From positions 1 through 26,259 of the forward strand of contig DATMTS010000035.1 of the NCBI GenBank assembly GCA_035564555.1: DNA of 26,259 nt. The letters are read 5' to 3'. Shown one piece after another: positions 14,588 to 22,832 of this stretch. The position numbers were made by a program, and so were the translations under genes. The stretch comes from DATMTS01 sp035564555. Lineage in GTDB: Bacteria > Actinomycetota > Actinomycetes > Actinomycetales > Microbacteriaceae. The notes under the pieces are model-generated. The model worked only from the letters and a program-made list of their open reading frames with translations. It had not been told where the DNA came from and ran no database searches. Each line of letters opens with the position of its first letter. The stretch's first letter is position 1.

Positions 14588-15877
14588 CTATTTCTGGGTG
14601 TAACCGTCGTTTGACTTGATGTTGTCGTCGATCGCGGCGACAGCGGTGTCCAGTGTCTGCTTCGGATCGGCACCGTCGATGATGTCCTGCATCGCCTTGG
14701 CGAAGGTCGTCGAGATGAACGGGTAAGCCGGGGTCTCCGGGCGCAGCACGGCATCCTTCTTCGAGATCTGGCGGAAGACATCCATCGTTCCGCCCGTCTC
14801 GTAGCCGGGCACGAGCGCAGCAGCGGCATCGGTCGCGGGGATGGTGCCCGCGGCCTTCGCTACGGCGGCCACATACTTCGGCTTCAGGGAGAACGACAGG
14901 TAGTCCATCGCGGCCTTGGGGTTCGCGCATCCGGTCGTCACGCCCCACTGCCAGGAACCGCCGCCGGACTTCGGACCGTTGCCCAGGTCGACGGACGGGA
15001 GCTGAACCAGGTCGCTGCCCAGCTTCTGCTGCGCCGAGGCGGCAGCCCAACTGCCGGTGTAAAGGATCGCGCTCTTGTTGTTAAGGAAGTCGAGCGTGGA
15101 GTCGGCACCGCTCTTCTTGGCCACGTACTGCTTCTTGATCAAGCCCTGGAACCAGTCGGCCCACTTGATGGCATCCGGCCCGTTCAGAGCACCGTCGGCG
15201 CTCTTGAACGTCGTGCGGTTGATCAGATCACCACCGAATGACTGGAGCAACGGCGAGTACGCGTACGGGAGCCATTCGCCCGTGCCGGCGGTACCCAGAT
15301 CCAATGGGTAGGTCCACTTGCCTTCCGCCTTGAGCTTGGCGAGCGCGTCGGCGAACTCGGTCTTGGTCCAGGGGGCGTCGACGGTGGGGATGCGGATGCC
15401 CGCCCCGGTCAGCACGGACTTGCGGGCGAACATCGCCAGTGCGACGTCGTAGACGCCGAACGAATAGGTCTTGCCGTTCCATTTGCCCACGGTGCTGGGC
15501 AGGTTCTTCGAGAGATCAGCGTTCAGGTTGAGCGGCGTGAGGTACTTCGCCCAGGCCCAGTTCGGCACATTCGGGCCATCGATGTCGACGATGCACGGAA
15601 GCTTTCCGGCTGCTGCTGCGGCGACGACGGACTGGTTGTAGGAAGCCTGGGGGAACGCCTGGATCTTGATCTTCGTCTTGCTCTGGCTGGCGTTGTAGTC
15701 ATTCACGATCTTGGTGACCGCGGCCAGTTCGGCCTTGTTGCCCGCGTTGTGAGTCCAGAGTGTGATCTCGCCGTTCTTACCGTCGGTTCCGCTGCCGCTG
15801 GCCGAGCAGCCGACCAGGGCGGCGGCCACAGCGGCGGTTAGACTGGCGGCGACGAGGCGCTTCATTGCGAGTCTCAT
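14588..15877 (-). CDS. Sugar ABC transporter solute-binding lipoprotein
   Basis: A 429-residue secreted lipoprotein. The signal peptide ends in a lipobox LVGC (Cys24), followed by a Ser/Gly linker and the mature start EITLWTHNAGNKAEL, typical of family 1 solute-binding proteins (COG1653). Late motifs such as GSWAAASAQQK and MDYLSFSLKPKY also fit the family. It captures sugar outside the membrane and delivers it to the two permeases encoded next. The ATG at 15877 is chosen for GAAGGGA 6 nt upstream; ATGs at 15892 and 15865 are alternatives. No promoter is evident in the 104 bp after lacI, so it is probably transcribed with lacI. Confidence 0.93.
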   Translation of the reverse strand: MRLAMKRLVAASLTAAVAAALVGCSASGSGTDGKNGEITLWTHNAGNKAELAAVTKIVNDYNASQSKTKIKIQAFPQASYNQSVVAAAAAGKLPCIVDIDGPNVPNWAWAKYLTPLNLNADLSKNLPSTVGKWNGKTYSFGVYDVALAMFARKSVLTGAGIRIPTVDAPWTKTEFADALAKLKAEGKWTYPLDLGTAGTGEWLPYAYSPLLQSFGGDLINRTTFKSADGALNGPDAIKWADWFQGLIKKQYVAKKSGADSTLDFLNNKSAILYTGSWAAASAQQKLGSDLVQLPSVDLGNGPKSGGGSWQWGVTTGCANPKAAMDYLSFSLKPKYVAAVAKAAGTIPATDAAAALVPGYETGGTMDVFRQISKKDAVLRPETPAYPFISTTFAKAMQDIIDGADPKQTLDTAVAAIDDNIKSNDGYTQK

Positions 15878-15966
15878 GATGATTCCCTTCATTGTGTGGG
15901 GGTTGCGGGTGTGTCTCTCGGCTGATGCCGGGAATCGTGGGCGTTGCACCGTCCACGACGTCATAA

Positions 15967-16000
15967 GGTCGCCCCGCCGCGTCACCGCGGTGGGGCGACC
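15967..16000 (-). terminator. Stem-loop overlapping the lacI stop codon
   Basis: A 15-bp stem (one G-U pair when read as RNA) runs from GGTCGCCCC at 15967 to GGGGCGACC ending at 16000, with loop TCAC. On the mRNA the loop contains the TGA stop of lacI (15984-15982). After the stem comes only TTATGACG, so termination would be partial. It is well placed to set the ratio of repressor to transporter transcripts. Confidence 0.7.
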
Positions 16001-16995
16001 GAATCTCGTTCGATCAGTGGGCAAACGAGTTCTTGCTGCACCGGCTCGATGCCGTCCCCGACGATCTGCCGGTGCAACCGATCGATCGCCCACCGACCCA
16101 TCTCGTAGTGCGGAAGCGCGACCGTGGTGAGCCCGGGCAGAAGATCGGCGGCGATGATCTCGAGGTTGTCGACTCCGACGATCGAGAGGTCGCCGGGCAC
16201 GGATAATCCGTTGAGGGCGGCGGCCTGGTAGGCGCCCAACGCCATCCGGTCGTTGAAGCAGAACAGTGCGGTCGGCGCGTCGGACGCCTCGAGGATCCGC
16301 AGCGCAGCGCGCCTGCCGCCCGGGCCGTCGGGCGTGGCGCTCACGATCAGCGACTCGTCGACCGGCAAGCCGTGAGCGGCCATCGCCGCACGGAACCCGC
16401 GGAGACGCCCTGCCGTTGCCAGGATGTCGTCCTGGTTGCAGACATAGCCGATGCGGCGATGACCCGCCCCGATGAGGTGCTCCGTCGCCGTCACGGCCGC
16501 CCCGAACTCGTCGGGCACCACGGAGGAGAAGCGCTTGTCTGCGGACTCCGCGTCGACGAGCACGGTCGGTACGCCGGCAAGGCTCGCCGGAACCTCGACC
16601 TCCTGGTGGTACATCCGTGCGAAGAGGATCCCGTCGACCTGCCGTTGCAGCAGCGCACCGATCTCCCGCCCCTCGAGCGCGTCGTCGGCATTCGTGTTGA
16701 CGATCATCAGCACCAGGTCGCGTTCGGAGGCGCCATCCTGCGCGCCCAGCACGACGCGTCCCGCGAACGGCGTGGTGGAGATCTCGTCGCTGACGAACCC
16801 GATCGTCTGGGAGCGCTGACTGCGCAATCCGCTCGCCAGGCGATTGGGCGCGTAGTTGAGTTCGCGAGCTACCCGGCGAACGTGTTCCCTGGTCCGGTCG
16901 CTGAGCACACCGCCGCCGCTGAGCGCGTGAGAGACGGTCGTCATCGAGACACCGGCCGCGTCGGCCACGTCCCTGATCCCCACGCGTTTGCTCAT
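15982..16995 (-). CDS. LacI-family repressor of the first sugar operon
   Basis: A 337-residue regulator. The N-terminal helix-turn-helix VGIRDVADAAGVSMTTVSHA and hinge region (to about residue 60, ending RLASGLRSQRSQ) are followed by a periplasmic-binding-protein-like effector domain, with typical FNDRMALGAYQAA and LSIVGVDNLE segments. The ATG at 16995 starts the usual MSKRVGIRDVA sequence; the preceding ATG at 16998 is equally possible, with GGAG upstream. It is the first gene of the operon lacI, solute-binding protein, two permeases, glycosidase. Its promoter carries two matching CG-centred sites, pointing to autoregulation relieved by the transported sugar. Confidence 0.93.
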   Translation of the reverse strand: MSKRVGIRDVADAAGVSMTTVSHALSGGGVLSDRTREHVRRVARELNYAPNRLASGLRSQRSQTIGFVSDEISTTPFAGRVVLGAQDGASERDLVLMIVNTNADDALEGREIGALLQRQVDGILFARMYHQEVEVPASLAGVPTVLVDAESADKRFSSVVPDEFGAAVTATEHLIGAGHRRIGYVCNQDDILATAGRLRGFRAAMAAHGLPVDESLIVSATPDGPGGRRAALRILEASDAPTALFCFNDRMALGAYQAAALNGLSVPGDLSIVGVDNLEIIAADLLPGLTTVALPHYEMGRWAIDRLHRQIVGDGIEPVQQELVCPLIERDSVAPPR

Positions 16996-17006
16996 CATCG
17001 AACTCC

Positions 17007-17064
17007 AAAAACGTTTTTCTTGACTGCCGGTGCGACTATACATGAACGTTTTTGTTACTGTCAA
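17007..17064 (-). promoter_or_regulatory. lacI promoter with two AAAAACGTT operators
   Basis: On the minus strand TTGACA (17064-17059) and TATAGT (17040-17035) are spaced by 18 bp, a near-consensus housekeeping promoter. One site, AAAAACGTTCATG, lies within the spacer; a second, the perfect palindrome AAAAACGTTTTT (17007-17018), lies just downstream of the expected start. Their CG centres are 35 bp apart. CG-centred AT-rich palindromes are typical LacI-family operators. Confidence 0.78.
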
Positions 17065-17163
17065 ACAGCGCTCGGGGGCCCGGCTTTCCGGGTGGATTTC
17101 CTCAGGTGCGCCCGGATGCCGACCGACGGCGCGGTGTCACGTGACCGCCGGTCGGCGCCTGCG

Positions 17164-18510
17164 TCAGGACCGGGTCTTGCCTCTGCGGCCCCTGGCGACA
17201 ACGGTGATGATGCCGCCGGCGACGAGAAGAGCGGTTCCGAGCACGATCCAGACGGCGACGTCGGAACCGGTGTGGGCGAGCTCTGCCGAGGCCGGTGCCG
17301 CACCGTCGATGGACCGCTCCGGCTTCTTCGAGGTAGCGGCAGAGGGCGTGCCGGTCGTCGGCGAGGCGGTCGGCACAGTTGCCGGAGTGGTCGGCGTCGG
17401 CACGGGCGTTCCCGGGGTCGGCACCGGCGTTCCCGGCGTCGGCACCGGCGTTCCCGGCGTCTGAGTCGGGATCGGAGTCGGCGTGGTCGCTGTGACGCAG
17501 TCGGTGATGAAACCCCCGAACGGGAAATAGTGCTCTTCGGATCCGCCGAGATCGGCGGAGGCCACGATGGCGGTGCCCTGCAGATTGGCGCTGGTCTTGG
17601 TGTAATCCGCCTTCGGCGCGAGGATGGACCCGTCGATCGAGTCGCCGCCCTGGGTGATCGAGGTGGCGTCTGGCAGGTTGAAGAGGATGCCTCTCGGGTC
17701 CCGTGCGCCCGCCAGGTTGAGCGAGATGGTGACCGGACCGCTGCCGGCGACGTTGATGATCAACGGGTTCTGCGTGCTGGGCGTCGTGGCACCTGTGAAG
17801 GTGATCTGGCTGAGCCCGGAGAGCTCGTCCGTCGTGAGGTTCCAGTAGTTGGCTCCGGCGTGCAGGGAGACACTCGCGCGCCCTGCGCTAATCTCGGGCT
17901 GGATGATCTCACCGGCATTGCACGTTCCGGTCGCCGCGGCCGCGACGGCAGCGCTGCTCGCATCAGCTGCGGCTTGCGAGAAGGTGGCGGCGAACAACCC
18001 CGGCGCAGCGACGGTCGTCGCCGGTTGCCGATGGTTGGAGGTGACTGCGGGAGTGCTGCCGTAGCCGGCGCCGGCTCGAACGACCTCAGTGTTGACCTTC
18101 GCGTTGTTCTGGTCGGTGTCGAGAGCGTCGGCGCCGGTGAGGTCGCCGATCTTGATCGAGCCGGAACTGTTGACCTGCAGGCTGCCTGCCGAGCCGGCGT
18201 AGTCCACCCGGCCGCCGGTGAGCAGCGCGATGGCGGAGGAGGACTTGAAGCCGACGTTCGTCCCGGCGAAGGTCAAGTCGCCGCCGGATGCAACGGGGCC
18301 CTCGCTTTCCGCATGGATGTTCGTGTCGCCGAAGGACACGACGTTCCAGTCTGCGTACTCGGCGAGCGGGTTGTAACGAGTGGTGTGGGCCGCCGCCGGC
18401 GACACGGCCAGGATGCCGGTGACCGCGAACGCGGGTAGGAGGATTGCGACAGCCAGGCGGATCGCGCCTGGATTTCCGAGGGCTCGGGTAAGCGCCATGA
18501 TTCGGTTCAT
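17164..18510 (-). CDS. Cell-surface protein with choice-of-anchor A-type domain and LAHTG sorting signal
   Basis: A 448-residue exported protein. The signal peptide covers about residues 1-41 (cleavage near SPAAA-HT). The mature start NPLAEYADWNVVSFGD, then VASGGDLTFAGTNVG, and later GILFNLPDATSI and SIDGSILAPKADY, match the choice-of-anchor A family of surface proteins, often adhesin-like. A Pro/Thr linker with PGTPVPT repeats follows. The C-terminus has LAHTG (411-415), a membrane helix (about 418-439) and a basic tail, an LAXTG signal of the kind used by class E sortases. The start is uncertain: ATGs at 18510 and 18498 both lack a strong Shine-Dalgarno. No sortase gene is nearby. Confidence 0.82.
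   Translation of the reverse strand: MNRIMALTRALGNPGAIRLAVAILLPAFAVTGILAVSPAAAHTTRYNPLAEYADWNVVSFGDTNIHAESEGPVASGGDLTFAGTNVGFKSSSAIALLTGGRVDYAGSAGSLQVNSSGSIKIGDLTGADALDTDQNNAKVNTEVVRAGAGYGSTPAVTSNHRQPATTVAAPGLFAATFSQAAADASSAAVAAAATGTCNAGEIIQPEISAGRASVSLHAGANYWNLTTDELSGLSQITFTGATTPSTQNPLIINVAGSGPVTISLNLAGARDPRGILFNLPDATSITQGGDSIDGSILAPKADYTKTSANLQGTAIVASADLGGSEEHYFPFGGFITDCVTATTPTPIPTQTPGTPVPTPGTPVPTPGTPVPTPTTPATVPTASPTTGTPSAATSKKPERSIDGAAPASAELAHTGSDVAVWIVLGTALLVAGGIITVVARGRRGKTRS
17393..17461. repeat. 21-bp tandem repeat encoding PGTPVPT
   Basis: Three near-identical 21-bp units (17393-17413, 17414-17434, 17435-17455) plus a partial fourth lie in the linker of the surface protein. Units differ by one or two bases. 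Because 21 bp is seven codons, gain or loss of units keeps the frame and alters linker length. Confidence 0.9.
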
Positions 18511-18697
18511 TCCATTCGTGGGGGTGTGATGCCCACCGCCAGCCGGAGCAGCCGCGGTCGGGGGGCGAGGTTTCGGGCACCCCGCCCGTAGGAAGAGAGT
18601 CGGTCCCGCGCCGGTCATGACGCGAGATCTGACAATTCGTCGCATCTCGACCGCGCAGCACACCGACCGTTCGCAAAATCGACCCTCGCCGCGTCGG

Positions 18698-19762
18698 TCA
18701 GATCCGGGACACGGTCTCCGGGAGAAGGCCCAAGGCGCGCGCGCTGCTGAGTGCTTCCGCTCGCGTGCGGGCGTCGAGTTTGCGGTAAAGCCCTGCGATC
18801 TGGGTCTTGACGGTGTTCATCGATACGAACAGCCGCTCCGCCGCCTGTTTCCTCGAATCGGTGAGCACGAGGATGTTGAGCAGCTCCTCTTCCCGTCTGG
18901 TGAGTTCGATCACGCGAATGTGATCCGGGTAGGCCACGACGGTCGCGATGTCCAGGCCGAGGGCGACGCGATCGAGTGCGGGCAGAGCGACCAGCGGTTC
19001 CGTCACTCCGATGCGGGTCGCGAGTTCGCGCACGTCGGTGAGCAATTCCGCCGCGCCGCGGGGGTCACCCAGCCGCGACGCCACTGAGACATTGATGATC
19101 AGCAGGTCGAGCTGGTCGCGTTCGCTCATGCTCCCGTCGCCTCGCATCGTCTCGATGAGGTGCGCGGCACGCTCTGGGCGCCCCGACAGACACAGCATCC
19201 GAGCACGCGGCACGACGAGCGTCGGGTGGTCCCCGTGTCGCAGCAGCTCGCGAACGAGATGGGCACGATTGCTCGCGATGAGCAGTTCCGCCCGAGCTCG
19301 AAGGATCAGTGGGTGGTCGCGACCCTTCGTGGTCCCGGGGATCGAGCGGGTCTGGACGGTACGGTTCAGTGCAGCCAACGCGCGAAGGGGTTTGCCAGTG
19401 CGTAACCCGTGCTGGGCGCGGAGGTAGGCGACGAAGGCCCAGAGGTCGTGCTGATCTGACGCCGCCGAAATGCGCGACACGGCTGCTTCGTAGGCGCCAG
19501 GGTCTGCTGCGTCCAAGGCAAGAAACGCCTCCGCGATGTCGGCGCCGGCGCATGCGATCGCTTCGTTCTCCTCCTGGGCAGTCACGGTCCGAGCGTGACG
19601 GTCGAGCCATGCCGTCGACGCCTGGCGATCTCCTGCGAAGGCATGGATCATGGCGAGGTTCGCTGCCGCATCGACCGAGATGTAGGAGCGATAGCCGGCC
19701 GGCTCCAAGTCCCATGCCTGTCTGGAGGCTATAGCATCCGTCCGGTGACGGTGTGACCGATT
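18698..19762 (-). pseudogene. C-terminal part of a LuxR/MalT-like regulator (5'-truncated)
   Basis: The frame encodes TPR-like helical repeats (EPAGYRSYISVDAAANLAMI and onward) and ends in a LuxR-type DNA-binding domain: ELTRREEELLNILVLTDSRK, then NTVKTQIAGLYRKLDARTRAEAL. Full LuxR regulators of this type are about 850-900 residues with an N-terminal AAA-type ATPase; here about 350 remain. In frame, the sequence is open back to 19762, where a TGA (19765-19763) closes it, and regulator-like sequence fades around 19735. Immediately upstream the DNA encodes another protein's N-terminus. A TTG at 19708 could start a 336-residue remnant, but no clear Shine-Dalgarno supports it. I judge it broken, though the DNA-binding domain is intact. 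Confidence 0.72.
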
Positions 19763-20114
19763 TCACCACGGCGCTCACTCGGGAGACCCGGATCGATCGC
19801 TCCGCCGCTCGCCTGGCGTAAGCCGTGTAGCGTGCGCGAGCGTAATGGCCGACTGTGGCGCGTGGAGCGGGTTCTGCAATCCGGTGTTCGGCGAGGTAGT
19901 CGAGGAAGTCATCCGGCTGGTCGGCCACGAGGGATCCGATGTCAGCGGAGGTGTTCAGCAGAAGCTGTTCCGCCGGATCATAGAAAACCGGCGGATACAC
20001 GGGTTCCGCGGCGTCGAAGACGATGATCTGATCTCCTGCGCTGAGCACGTTCACGAGTTGGATGAACGCCGCCGTGCCCGTCACCCGCCCGCCGATGATC
20101 CCGACTGTTTTCAC
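19730..20114 (-). pseudogene. N-terminal part of an FAD/NAD(P)-binding protein (3'-truncated)
   Basis: From a GTG at 20114 with AAAGGA 6 nt upstream, the frame encodes MKTVGIIGGRVTGTAAFIQL, a Rossmann dinucleotide fold with Arg replacing a glycine of the usual GGG, then FYDPAEQLLLNTSADIGSLV and ADQPDDFLDYLAEHR, matching the FAD-NAD(P)-binding group whose members run to about 450-600 residues. Similarity stops after about 130 residues near SPDGCYSLQTG. The frame stays open to 19065 but then reads as an out-of-frame shadow of the LuxR remnant (Arg/Ser/Pro-rich). A deletion or recombination joining two gene fragments is the simplest explanation. The exact end at about 19730 is an estimate. Confidence 0.65.
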
Positions 20115-20319
20115 GGAGTTCCTTTCGGCCAGAGGTGTGGGAGGGCCAGCTGGGGTGGACCGGCGAGTTCATGTTGACCAAGCCTGCGGAGGGGATCAAT
20201 CAACCGAACGCTTTTCACCCGTGGATTTCACCCCCGTATGGCGTTGTGGCGGGGCTCGGGCCGCCGTGCACGGCAGCTACGACGGCACGCTGACTAAGGT
20301 TGCTGCTGGAGGGGGTCTG

Positions 20320-21441
20320 ATGAATCGGAAGCCGACGGTCTACGACGTAGCCGAACGCGCGGGCGTGTCGATCGCGACCGTCTCGTTCGCCTTCCGCCGA
20401 CCCGATCAGATTCGGGAGAGCACTCGCAAAGCGGTTCTGGCAGCAGCTCACGAGATCGGCTACATTCCCAGCGCCTCGGCCCGAGGGCTGGCGCGCGGGC
20501 AAACCGGGGCGCTCGGCATGTACTCGTTCGAAATGCTGCTCGGCCGCCCGCAGCGGAGCGAGGTCGCCGATGCCGAGAACGACATCCTGCGTGACCTCGA
20601 TATCACCGACTCGATGATCCCGTGGGACGAGGCGGACGAGGACCTGTTGGCGGATGCGCGCGCCTTCCCGCTCTACGTCGACGAGGTGCAACGCGGGTTC
20701 GAGCTCGAATGCAAGAGCCACGGCCGGCCGCTGCTGTTGACCAGCGGCAGCGGAGACGAGGCCGCCATCGCGGAGACCGCCGGCCGGGTCGACGGTCTCG
20801 CGATCTTTCCGGGATCTTCGGGAGCAGAGGCTCTCGAGCGGGTCGCACTCAACATGCCGGTCGTGCTGTTCAGCGTTCCGCAGGCCGAGGATTCTCACCA
20901 CCACGTCGTGGTCGACAATCTGGGCGGCATGCGAGAGCTTGTTTCGCACCTCGTGCTCGACCACGGGAAAGCCCGACTCGGCTTCGTCGGCGGGCGCACG
21001 GTTGCGGACTTCAGCGAGCGCTTCGACGCGTTCCGGTCGGCCCTGACCGAATTGGGCATCCCGGCGCCCGACGAAGTGCTCGACGATACCGCGCTGGGCG
21101 ACGGCCGGGGGTTCGGCAGAGTGATCGCCGCCGTGGAAGCCGAAGAGCTACCGGACGCGCTGGTGTGTGCGAGCGATCAGACGGCGCTCGCCGTGCTCGA
21201 TCTGCTGGCGGCGCGAGGAGTGCGGGTGCCGGACGACGTGCTGGTGACCGGATTCGACGGCATCTTCGCAGGCAGAGTCTCGCGTCCCAGTCTGACCACG
21301 GTGCGCCAGCCGATGGAGACCATGGGACGGGTGGCCGCACGGCTCCTGATGGAGGAGACGCAGTCGGCCAGCGAGGCTCCTCGCGTCGTCCGGCTGGCCA
21401 CACGGCTCATCCGGCGCGGCAGTTGCGGCTGCGGAATTTAG
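20320..21441 (+). CDS. LacI-family repressor of the second sugar locus
   Basis: A 373-residue regulator. The helix-turn-helix TVYDVAERAGVSIATVSFAF and hinge (to about residue 62) precede the sugar-binding-like domain with LVCASDQTALAVLDL and VLVTGFDGIFAGRVS; the end RGSCGCG is typical of the family. It is longer than usual: between the first strand (GALGMYSFEM) and the helix FPLYVDEVQRGFELE lies an acidic insert of about 40 residues (roughly 74-115). GGAGG lies 8 nt before the ATG. A longer reading frame from 20062 is rejected. It precedes the solute-binding gene by 121 bp in the same direction. The layout recalls cebR with cebEFG-bglC. Confidence 0.92.
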   Translation: MNRKPTVYDVAERAGVSIATVSFAFRRPDQIRESTRKAVLAAAHEIGYIPSASARGLARGQTGALGMYSFEMLLGRPQRSEVADAENDILRDLDITDSMIPWDEADEDLLADARAFPLYVDEVQRGFELECKSHGRPLLLTSGSGDEAAIAETAGRVDGLAIFPGSSGAEALERVALNMPVVLFSVPQAEDSHHHVVVDNLGGMRELVSHLVLDHGKARLGFVGGRTVADFSERFDAFRSALTELGIPAPDEVLDDTALGDGRGFGRVIAAVEAEELPDALVCASDQTALAVLDLLAARGVRVPDDVLVTGFDGIFAGRVSRPSLTTVRQPMETMGRVAARLLMEETQSASEAPRVVRLATRLIRRGSCGCGI

Positions 21442-21458
21442 CCGGCTGAACGAAGGTC

Positions 21459-21512
21459 TTGCCATCGACGGATTCTGCTGTCATACTCAACCTGCTTCAA
21501 TCTAAGCGCATA
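21459..21512 (+). promoter_or_regulatory. Promoter of the second sugar transporter operon with possible LacI site
   Basis: TTGCCA (21459-21464) and CATACT (21482-21487) are separated by 17 bp, a good promoter match. About 10-20 bp past the expected start lies TAAGCGCATA (21503-21512), a CG-centred imperfect palindrome with four of five base pairs symmetric, at a place suited to repression. The operator part is tentative. A short CTCGC-GAT-GCGAG repeat lies at 21528-21540. Confidence 0.6.
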
Positions 21513-21562
21513 AGTAGCCCGACGGCGCTCGCGATGCGAGTGACCTGTTCAAGGAGGAACAC

Positions 21563-22828
21563 GTGAAAAGAATCAGGCAACTCGGCGGGATGGCGGTGGC
21601 GCTGGCCGCGCTCATCGCCCTGACCGGATGCGGACGCACCAACGAGGCGCCGCCCGCAGCCGCCGCAGCGAATACCATCCCGTCGGGACACGCCAAGGGC
21701 ACGGTCACGATGTGGGCGATGGGAACCGAGGGGGAGCTGCTGCAGGGCTTCGTGTCGACCTTCGAGAAGTCCAACCCCGGCGTCAAGGTCAACGTCACGG
21801 CGATCCCGTGGGGATCGGCATACAGCAAGTTCCAGACCGCCATCGCCGCAGGGAACACGCCGGACATCGCGATGATGGGCACGACCTGGATGCCGGACTT
21901 CGCCAACGCGTTCAGTGCCGTACCCACGAACTTCGGCACCACTGACTTCTTTCCCGGCGCCGTCGACAGCACGAAGGTCGGCGGTCACGTCACCGGAGTG
22001 CCGTGGTACGTCGACACGCGCGTTCTCTACTACCGCACCGATCTGGCGGCGAAGGCAGGCTGGACCAACGCCCCGACGTCATGGGATCAGCTCAAACAGC
22101 TCGCCAGCGATCTGAAGTCGAAGGCCGGTGCGAAGTACGGCTTCAACATGCCCGCCGGCGACGGGTCGTTCCAAAGCACGCTATGGATGCCGTGGTCGAA
22201 CGGCGCCGATCTGACGACCTCGTCGAAGTGGACCTTGGACACGCCCGCCATGGTCAAGGCGTACGAGTACTACGAGAGCTTCTTCAAAGAAGGACTCGCG
22301 GACGCCACGCCCAGCACCTCGGCCGGGTCTCAGGAAGCGAACTTCGTCAACGGAAGCGTGCCGATGTTCGTCGACGGTCCGTACGAGCTGGGACAACTCG
22401 CCAAGATCGGCGGCAAGGGCTTCGTCGACAAGTACGCGACGGCGCCGCTTCCGACGCAGAAGTCGTCCACGTCGTTCACGGGCGGATCGGATCTGGTCGT
22501 CTTCGACAAGAGCAAAAACAAGAACGCCGCCTGGAAGCTCGCGCAGTGGTTGAGCAAGCCCGATGTGCAGGCGGACTGGTACAAGCTCTCCGGCGATCTC
22601 CCGGCCGTGCAGTCCGCTTGGCAGACATCTGCCCTCTCCTCCGACAAGAAGCTCGCCGTGTTCGGCGAGCAGCTCAAGACGGCCAAAGCACCGCCGTCCA
22701 TCACGTCGTGGGTGCAGGTCTCGGCCGCGGCCGATGCGGCTCTGGAGACGATCCGGCGAGGCACCGCCACGGTACCCGACGCGTTCAAGAACCTGCAGTC
22801 GAAAGCCGACTCGATCGGAATCGGCTGA
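21563..22828 (+). CDS. Sugar ABC transporter solute-binding lipoprotein
   Basis: A 421-residue exported lipoprotein with signal peptide and lipobox ALTGC (Cys23), an Ala/Pro linker, and the mature start VTMWAMGTEGELLQGF. Family 1 solute-binding features include TPDIAMMGTTWMPDFA, VPWYVDTRVLYYR and NGSVPMFVDGPYELGQL. It would bind an oligosaccharide, most likely a glucoside given the GH1 gene in the same operon. The GTG at 21563 follows AAGGAGG by 5 nt. It is only distantly similar to the solute-binding protein at 14588-15877, so the two loci are not a recent duplication. Confidence 0.93.
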   Translation: MKRIRQLGGMAVALAALIALTGCGRTNEAPPAAAAANTIPSGHAKGTVTMWAMGTEGELLQGFVSTFEKSNPGVKVNVTAIPWGSAYSKFQTAIAAGNTPDIAMMGTTWMPDFANAFSAVPTNFGTTDFFPGAVDSTKVGGHVTGVPWYVDTRVLYYRTDLAAKAGWTNAPTSWDQLKQLASDLKSKAGAKYGFNMPAGDGSFQSTLWMPWSNGADLTTSSKWTLDTPAMVKAYEYYESFFKEGLADATPSTSAGSQEANFVNGSVPMFVDGPYELGQLAKIGGKGFVDKYATAPLPTQKSSTSFTGGSDLVVFDKSKNKNAAWKLAQWLSKPDVQADWYKLSGDLPAVQSAWQTSALSSDKKLAVFGEQLKTAKAPPSITSWVQVSAAADAALETIRRGTATVPDAFKNLQSKADSIGIG

Positions 22829-22832
22829 CATC

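Noticed and set aside
14588..17008. 806-residue minus-strand frame joining lacI region and solute-binding protein
   Set aside because: Only the last part (from 15877) is protein-like; the upstream portion is an out-of-frame shadow of lacI. Not a fusion gene.
16372..18438. 688-residue plus-strand open frame
   Set aside because: It is antisense to the lacI gene and surface protein gene, crosses their promoter, and has Arg/Gly-rich composition without domains.
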